A stretch of 64,000 nucleotides of DNA. Origin: Apiotrichum sp. Y4204 (taxonomy: Eukaryota > Basidiomycota > Tremellomycetes > Trichosporonales > Trichosporonaceae). The stretch spans positions 1 to 64,000 of the forward strand of contig JAMYHL010000041.1 of the NCBI GenBank assembly GCA_025531455.1, read 5' to 3'. Below are positions 58,884 to 64,000 of this stretch, one piece after another. The notes beneath the pieces were generated by a model. The model searched no databases, was not told the origin of the DNA, and saw nothing but the letters and a program-made list of their open reading frames with translations. Made by a program: the position numbers and the translations under genes. Each line of letters opens with the position of its first letter. The first letter of the stretch is position 1.

Positions 58884-61259
58884 GGTACTGATGCTGGGCT
58901 CAATGTAAGGATTAAGGTACAAACGTGAAGGTTGTGGTGACGGCCAAGTGCTAACCTTTCTCAGGTCCAATGTCCGCCGCAAAGGAGTAGAGACAAGGAG
59001 AGACGCGTAGGTTAATGACGAGTAGGGAGCGTTTGTGCCTTTGGAGATTTCAGATCGGGGGGCAGTGACCCAAGGACCATGCGCAGATGCGCGTCGGTGT
59101 TGGCGCGTGCGGGACTAGTGACTGCTGGTCTACTGGGGGAGATTTGTACGTCTGGGAATGTGAACGAGTACGGTGTGGTAACAGGAACCAATTGGTATCG
59201 ACGCTGTCCCCGTCGCAATTCTGGCTTCTAATTTCTGGAGAGACTGAATGACAGGGAGGGCGAGCGCCGAGCTAGCTAGCTTAAGGTGAGGGGGGTTGGG
59301 GGCACTCTACATTCTGAGATGTTCAGGCTCGTCATCTGCTAGTGGCGATTCATCTGGATAGTGACCATCTGCTGCGACGACCATCAGGTTGGTACTTTTG
59401 GTGCTTGAATGGGCAACCCTGGAACTATATGATCGCGCCCCACACCGCAGCAGGGTTACCAGGGGCCAGGGGACACAGGCGCCGGAGATCCGGAGACGCC
59501 CGCATGGCCGCATGATGAGGGAAATGGAAGTTTCCGTTGCACCCAGACATGCAAAAAGCTGGCCCGAGTTCTTGGTAGCCTTCCCGTCTAATGCCGTCTA
59601 ATGGGTCTTCTCTCGACCCTCTTTTACCTTTGACAGGGGCACAGTGAAATGGAAATGGAATGAATAGAGAATGAATGAAAAGAAATAACAATGGGAATAG
59701 GATTTAAGCATTCCAGCCCCTCTATTTTCTTTGAAATCCCTCAGGGTCTGGTTGGCGCGTGAGCGACCCAAGGGGGAATGATTCAGGGGGAACCGACTGA
59801 GGAATTTTTCGGCCTCTTGGGCGCGAGGTGCCGTAAGGTCTGTGCATCTGCCCCACTCCGTTCACCCCAAGTACCCAAGTTGCATAAGGCGGGCGGTCTC
59901 CACTACTGGCTCGATTTGGTTGTGACAACAGGAAGGCGCAGTTCATGCAGAAGGATGCCTTTTGCTCCTCTGTGTATCTCGGTGATCGATCTGATGGATC
60001 TGGTTACAAGCCACGACTGGATCGCTGGATTTGAGACCGTGCAACATCGCGCCTCTGGGTGGCTTCGGAGCTTGGCTGGCCTGGCTGGGCTGTAGGGGTA
60101 TGATACTACAAGTACTGCAACTGGCTACTCACGCCTTGGCAGGCCTGATCGCCTGGGAAGCTGGGGATTGGGAAACTAGGAAATTGGGAAAGCTTGCGCC
60201 CCACGTTCTACACAAATTCACAAAGCTCAAAGGAATCTACTGTATAGTCAAGGGTTATGGACATGGGGCCCACATACATACGATCTCCAAGCTGCGCATC
60301 TAATACTCTCCCCCGTGCTCCCTTTTACCCCTTGGAGTCTATGATTTGTGATCTGTGAAGCGTCGATTGCTGCGTTGGGGGCGTGGCCGGCGCAGATACC
60401 GGTCATCGGATCGCCCACTCGGAATGGGATTGACAACTTGCAAATGGGATCCTCGCAAAAGAATGCACGAACCACTTCGAACGAGATATTTGATCTGTTC
60501 AGTCTGTGGTATCTGAAGCGATCCAGAGTTCCAGAGTAGAACGCGCAAACAAAGCCTCAACAGTCGCTGGTTTCACACCTACACCCCGACCTACCTAGAA
60601 AGACGACCGCCTTGTCGTGTCTCGCAGACAAGCTGGCAGAGGACTGTGTCACAGGAAATCTCAAGGCAACCATAGTTTGGCAGGAGACTCATATTACCGC
60701 CGCAGCAGGGACCCCCCGACCCCAATGTCTGGCCTGTTGGGAAAAAGAACGAGACAAACTCTCACAACTTCATTCAGGATGAGGATCCTGTCGACAGGTG
60801 GCCCACTGGGTTTCGGCCACTGACTGTTTTAACATGTAGCAATACCGTTGATAAGCGACACTAACAAGTCCGTTTGTGTTCTTGTCACTTGTCGGCGCGC
60901 ACAACTCCGGGTTCCGATCATTAGCGCTGTTCTTGGCCCATTCCCCGAGCTTCCGTCCAGACCGAGGTTGAAGGAACCATGGCCTGGACTCCTGGAATCA
61001 ATGTGTGATATGTGAAGCTAAGATCGCGTCCGTTCGAGACGATCACTGCATGCAACTAAACTGAGTGCTCAGTATTATCGCACAGCTCTGTGAGTTCCGA
61101 TGGTGGCCCACAAATCCGTCACTTGGACCACAGAGAGGATGGAGTTGATGGGCCTCCGCCGCATTGACCGCGCAACGAGAGGTCGGCTGATGTCGAGCGT
61201 TAAGCGACGGGCATGGCGATCAATTGGGTGTGGTCGTTTATGTGCAGAGTGCACGTCAC
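58884..61259. other. intergenic region, no supported gene
   Basis: About 2.4 kb. The start region next to GT18 may contain its promoter. Frames such as 59012-59218 (-) and 60348-60539 (+) are short and unlike known proteins. Direct repeats of CTGG/CTTGG occur at 60060-60095. Nothing convincing otherwise. Confidence 0.45.
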
Positions 61260-62006
61260 TCATGCTCTGGTTCTGGCTGATAACCGCTTGGACGGACTGT
61301 GGACCCGGTAGAGCTCTTCGATCCCTTCTGTAAGGCCGACATGGCCGCTAAAATGCTGACAAGTTACTTGGCGTATGTAGACAGCGTAAGTTTGGCGGGG
61401 TGGGCGGATACCGATCTCTGGAATATGCTGATATGTACATCCGACATACCGCAGACAGTTGAGGCCTCGGGACATGAGATGCGCCAAGAAGCCGTTTGAC
61501 TTATCTTCGACCTATTGCACCTGCCGCCTCCACGCACAGATCGCACAGACTTCTTGTATGTACAGTTGCCACGGCAGAATGCACAAACTTGGCGTCGGTC
61601 GTCTCTTGTCCGGACAGGAACGTGCCCACCACCCCTGTGCGACCAGCACCAGGTCATCATCATTCCGCGGCTAGGACACCATGTGCTACCAACTTGTTCT
61701 CCGGTTTCGTTCTCCTCATTTGGGTGTGAGCTCCACACCGATGTTAGTGTTTCTTGCCCACTCTCGGCATCCTCTAGCCAGACAACCGGGAATGCCCTCT
61801 CTAGCCATCAGGCTGTTAAGGTTAAGCCGAATGAGCTACTCACCGAAAGACGTATCAGCTGCCGCCGATGTGATTGCGGAACGTCCGAGGAATATGAACC
61901 AGGTGATCATGCGACGTAGGAGTTGAACAACGAGACCTTCGCCACCGTCGTCAGCCTCTTCCGGGGCCATGGATGCCGTCCAGAGAAGAACGTAGTGACC
62001 GTGCAT
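61260..62006 (-). CDS. tentative uncharacterised gene, five exons
   Basis: Assembled on the minus strand: exons 61844-62006, 61739-61800, 61521-61670, 61450-61465 and 61260-61417, total 549 nt and 182 residues, frame consistent at every junction. Donors are GTGAGT, GTGTGG, GTGCAA and GTATGT. The protein begins MHGHYVLLWTASMAPEEADD, with one possible membrane helix (RMITWFIFLGRSAITSA), and ends YRVHSPSKRLSARTRA. Middle pieces read AFPVVWLEDAESGQETLTS and NDDDLVLVAQGWWARSC. Two donors are weak and other frames are open in exon 3, so the middle may be wrong. It diverges from the MFS gene with 147 bp between. No family recognised. Confidence 0.35.
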
Positions 62007-62153
62007 GCTGCCTTGCAACCTATGCAGGAAGTCTGGGTGGGCGCTCGTGCACCTGTTCAACGATTGGTGTGATGTCTGTTCCCTATTTAGGGCCGGACTT
62101 TGAACTTTCCAAATGTTTACCAACCCAACGCCCAGCATTGTTGTTTTGACCAC

Positions 62154-64000
62154 ATGAGCGTCAATCCGTCTGCGGCCGAGCAGGGCCCGCAACCTGCCAT
62201 CCACCAGCTTGCCTACGATGAGAAGGACGCCCACTCGGTAAAGCAAGAGGAGGTTAATCATACCGACTTGCACGACGCTGCCGCACGCGGCATCGCAGCC
62301 ACTGATAAGCATGGTGCGTGGCCTGTTTACGTCTTGACTGCTAACTGCCCAGGACGCGCCCTTGTCACATTCGACCCGGAAGCGGAGAAGCGCTTGGTGC
62401 GCAAGATTGACTTCTACCTCGTGCCAACAGTGTCAATCATGTACTTGTTCTGCTTCATCGACGTGGGTTTTGAGTAGGAGAAAAAGGCTGACCAGTAGCG
62501 GGCCAACATCGGCAATGCCCGTATTGCAGGGATGGAGAAGGACCTGGGATTGAAGGGCTACCAGTACAATGTCCTTCTGACCATGTTCTACATCAGCTAT
62601 ATCGTCTTCGAGATCCCGTGTAACATTGGTTGCAAGTACTTTGGTCCTGGCAAATGGCTGCCGTTCTTGACCGTTGGCTTTGGCGTGAGTTGCCTGAAAT
62701 TCCGGAGACACACACGGCCGACATCCACGCCCCCGTCGTCACTCGCTTTCCCCCACCCTACCACCCCCACCCACCATCTCTTGCCATCCCGCACCCAGTC
62801 AACACTATCCAAACAGCTATGCACCCCCCCGTTTCTGGTGTATACCTCTTTCTAAGCCCTCTCCATAATTGGAGGCTGTTGGCTCCTCAGGATCCCTGGC
62901 AAGGGCACTGGAGGCAGAATGACCCTGAATACCCGACAATCGTGACTGACAACCCAAAGCTCTTCTCCATGCTCACGGCTTTCGTCACCAACTTCTCAAA
63001 TGCCTGCGGTGTTCGCTTCCTCCTCGGGGTCTTTGAATCGGGCATGCTGCCCGGCATCAGCTACACCCTCTCTCGATGGTACCGCAAAACTGAGCTCGGG
63101 TTCCGCCTTGGTCTCTACATTGTTATGGCCCCTCTTGCTGGAGCCTTTGGCGGCCTCCTCGCGTCAGGCATCCTTAAGCTGGATGGCATTGGCAAGGTTC
63201 ACACATGGCAACAACTCTTCCTCGTCGAAGGCATTATAACCATTGGCCTCGGCATCATCTCCTTCTTCACGCTCACCGACCGCCCGGAGACGGCGCGCTG
63301 GCTCACACAGGAGGAGAAGGACCTGTGTATTGCCCGTGTCAAATCAGAGCACGTTGGCACAACCGAGGTCCTCGACAAGATCGACAAGGAGAAGGTACTT
63401 CGTGGTATTTTAAACCCCAACACGCTGGCTACATCATTCATCTTCCTCTTGAACAACGTCACTGTACAGGGACTAGGTAGGTCAATTTGTCCACCTCCCA
63501 CTGACGTATCAGCATTCTTCCTTCCCACAATCGTGTCGACGATCTATCCGAAGGCAAGTGTGATCAAGAGGCAGCTGCACACGGTGCCACCATATGTCGT
63601 GGGTGCCTGCTTCGTCGTCCTCATCCCCTGGATATCGTGGAAGACTAAGCGCTCCATCCCGCTCTTCCTGTTCGGTACGCCGCTCATGATGATCGGCTAC
63701 ATCATGTTCCTCGCCAGCACCAATCCGCAAGTGAGGTACGGCGCAACGTTCCTCATTGCCTCAGGAGCCTTCGTCTTCGGTCCGCTTTGTAACGCGCACG
63801 GCGCAGCCAACGCTGTCACTGACACGGCACGGTCTAGTGCTATCGGCATGATCGTCATGTGTGGCAATATTGGCGGCCTAATCTCGACCTGGTCCTTTTT
63901 GCCGTTCGACGGGCCAAACTTCCAGTGAGTATTGTTTATGCTTCAATAGACTGACTTGTTAGCATTGGCAATGGTCTCAACCTGGCTACTTCCAGCACAA
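62154..64000 (+). CDS. MFS transporter, allantoate permease (Dal5/ACS) type, 3' truncated by window
   Basis: Anion:cation-symporter-family permease; fungal members take up allantoate, nicotinate, pantothenate, vitamins or similar organic anions. The ATG at 62154 begins MSVNPSAAEQGPQPAIHQLA. Landmarks are KIDFYLVPTVSIMYLFCFID, RANIGNARIAGMEKDL spanning intron 2, a helix SYIVFEIPCNIGCKYFGPGKW, RFLLGVFESGMLPGISYTLS with WYRKTELGFRLGLY, and TDRPETARWLTQEEKDL. Introns lie near 62314-62352, 62463-62491, 62685-62959 and 63476-63512; the third is 275 bp with a C-rich pyrimidine stretch, long for this genome. The gene continues past the end of the window, so the last helices and stop are not seen. Substrate not deducible. 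Confidence 0.9.

Noticed and set aside
61299..61499. Plus-strand small gene with a GTAAGT intron (MAAKMLTSYLAYVDS...)
   Set aside because: It would encode only about 29 residues after splicing and is antisense to exons of the tentative five-exon gene; upstream exons do not fit in phase.

Overview
The window reads as nuclear DNA of a basidiomycetous yeast, most likely Tremellomycetes and probably Trichosporonales. This rests on GC-rich coding sequence, very many short introns (mostly 30-80 bp, GT..AG, often with a CTRAC-like branch site), exons as short as 3-15 bp, and protein sequences of fungal type (FUR1, GIS2, RPN13, TERT, RAD16). The species is an inference, not something I can read directly. 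Genes lie on both strands and there are no operons. I saw no rRNA, tRNA, CRISPR or intact mobile element.

Layout. 1-4.3 kb has no gene I can support. 4.3-13.4 kb (+): a proline/serine-rich PPxY protein, a helical-repeat protein of possible YAP-binding/Alf4/glomulin type, uracil phosphoribosyltransferase (FUR1, 14 exons) and the seven-knuckle CCHC protein GIS2/CNBP. 14.1-21.8 kb: an MFS transporter (-), the proteasome ubiquitin receptor RPN13 (-), a dienelactone hydrolase (+) and a secreted CAP/PR-1 protein (-). 21.8-32.3 kb is sparse on simple inspection. It contains RPL21 (-), an RS-rich nuclear protein (+) and two intron-rich genes that I assembled exon by exon (25505-26279 and 29562-30460). 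32.3-42.9 kb: RPS9 (+), telomerase reverse transcriptase (-), a DUF89/ARMT1-type damage-control phosphatase (+) and a membrane-anchored GH15 glucoamylase (-). 44.6-58.9 kb: branched-chain 2-oxoacid dehydrogenase E1 alpha (-), a tail-anchored hypothetical protein (-), a DHA2 drug-type MFS transporter (+), a CsbD-like stress protein (-), RAD16 (-) and a GT18 glycosyltransferase (-). The right end has one tentative five-exon gene (61260-62006, -), divergent from an allantoate-permease-type MFS transporter cut by the window end.

The genes are ordinary housekeeping and accessory functions (translation, proteasome, pyrimidine salvage, DNA repair, telomere maintenance, amino-acid catabolism, transport). 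They do not form an evident biosynthetic cluster or defence system. The most interesting observations are the intron-fragmented TERT, the micro-exon structure of FUR1, the start-codon-only first exon of RPL21, and three uncharacterised intron-rich genes whose reading frames appear only after splicing.
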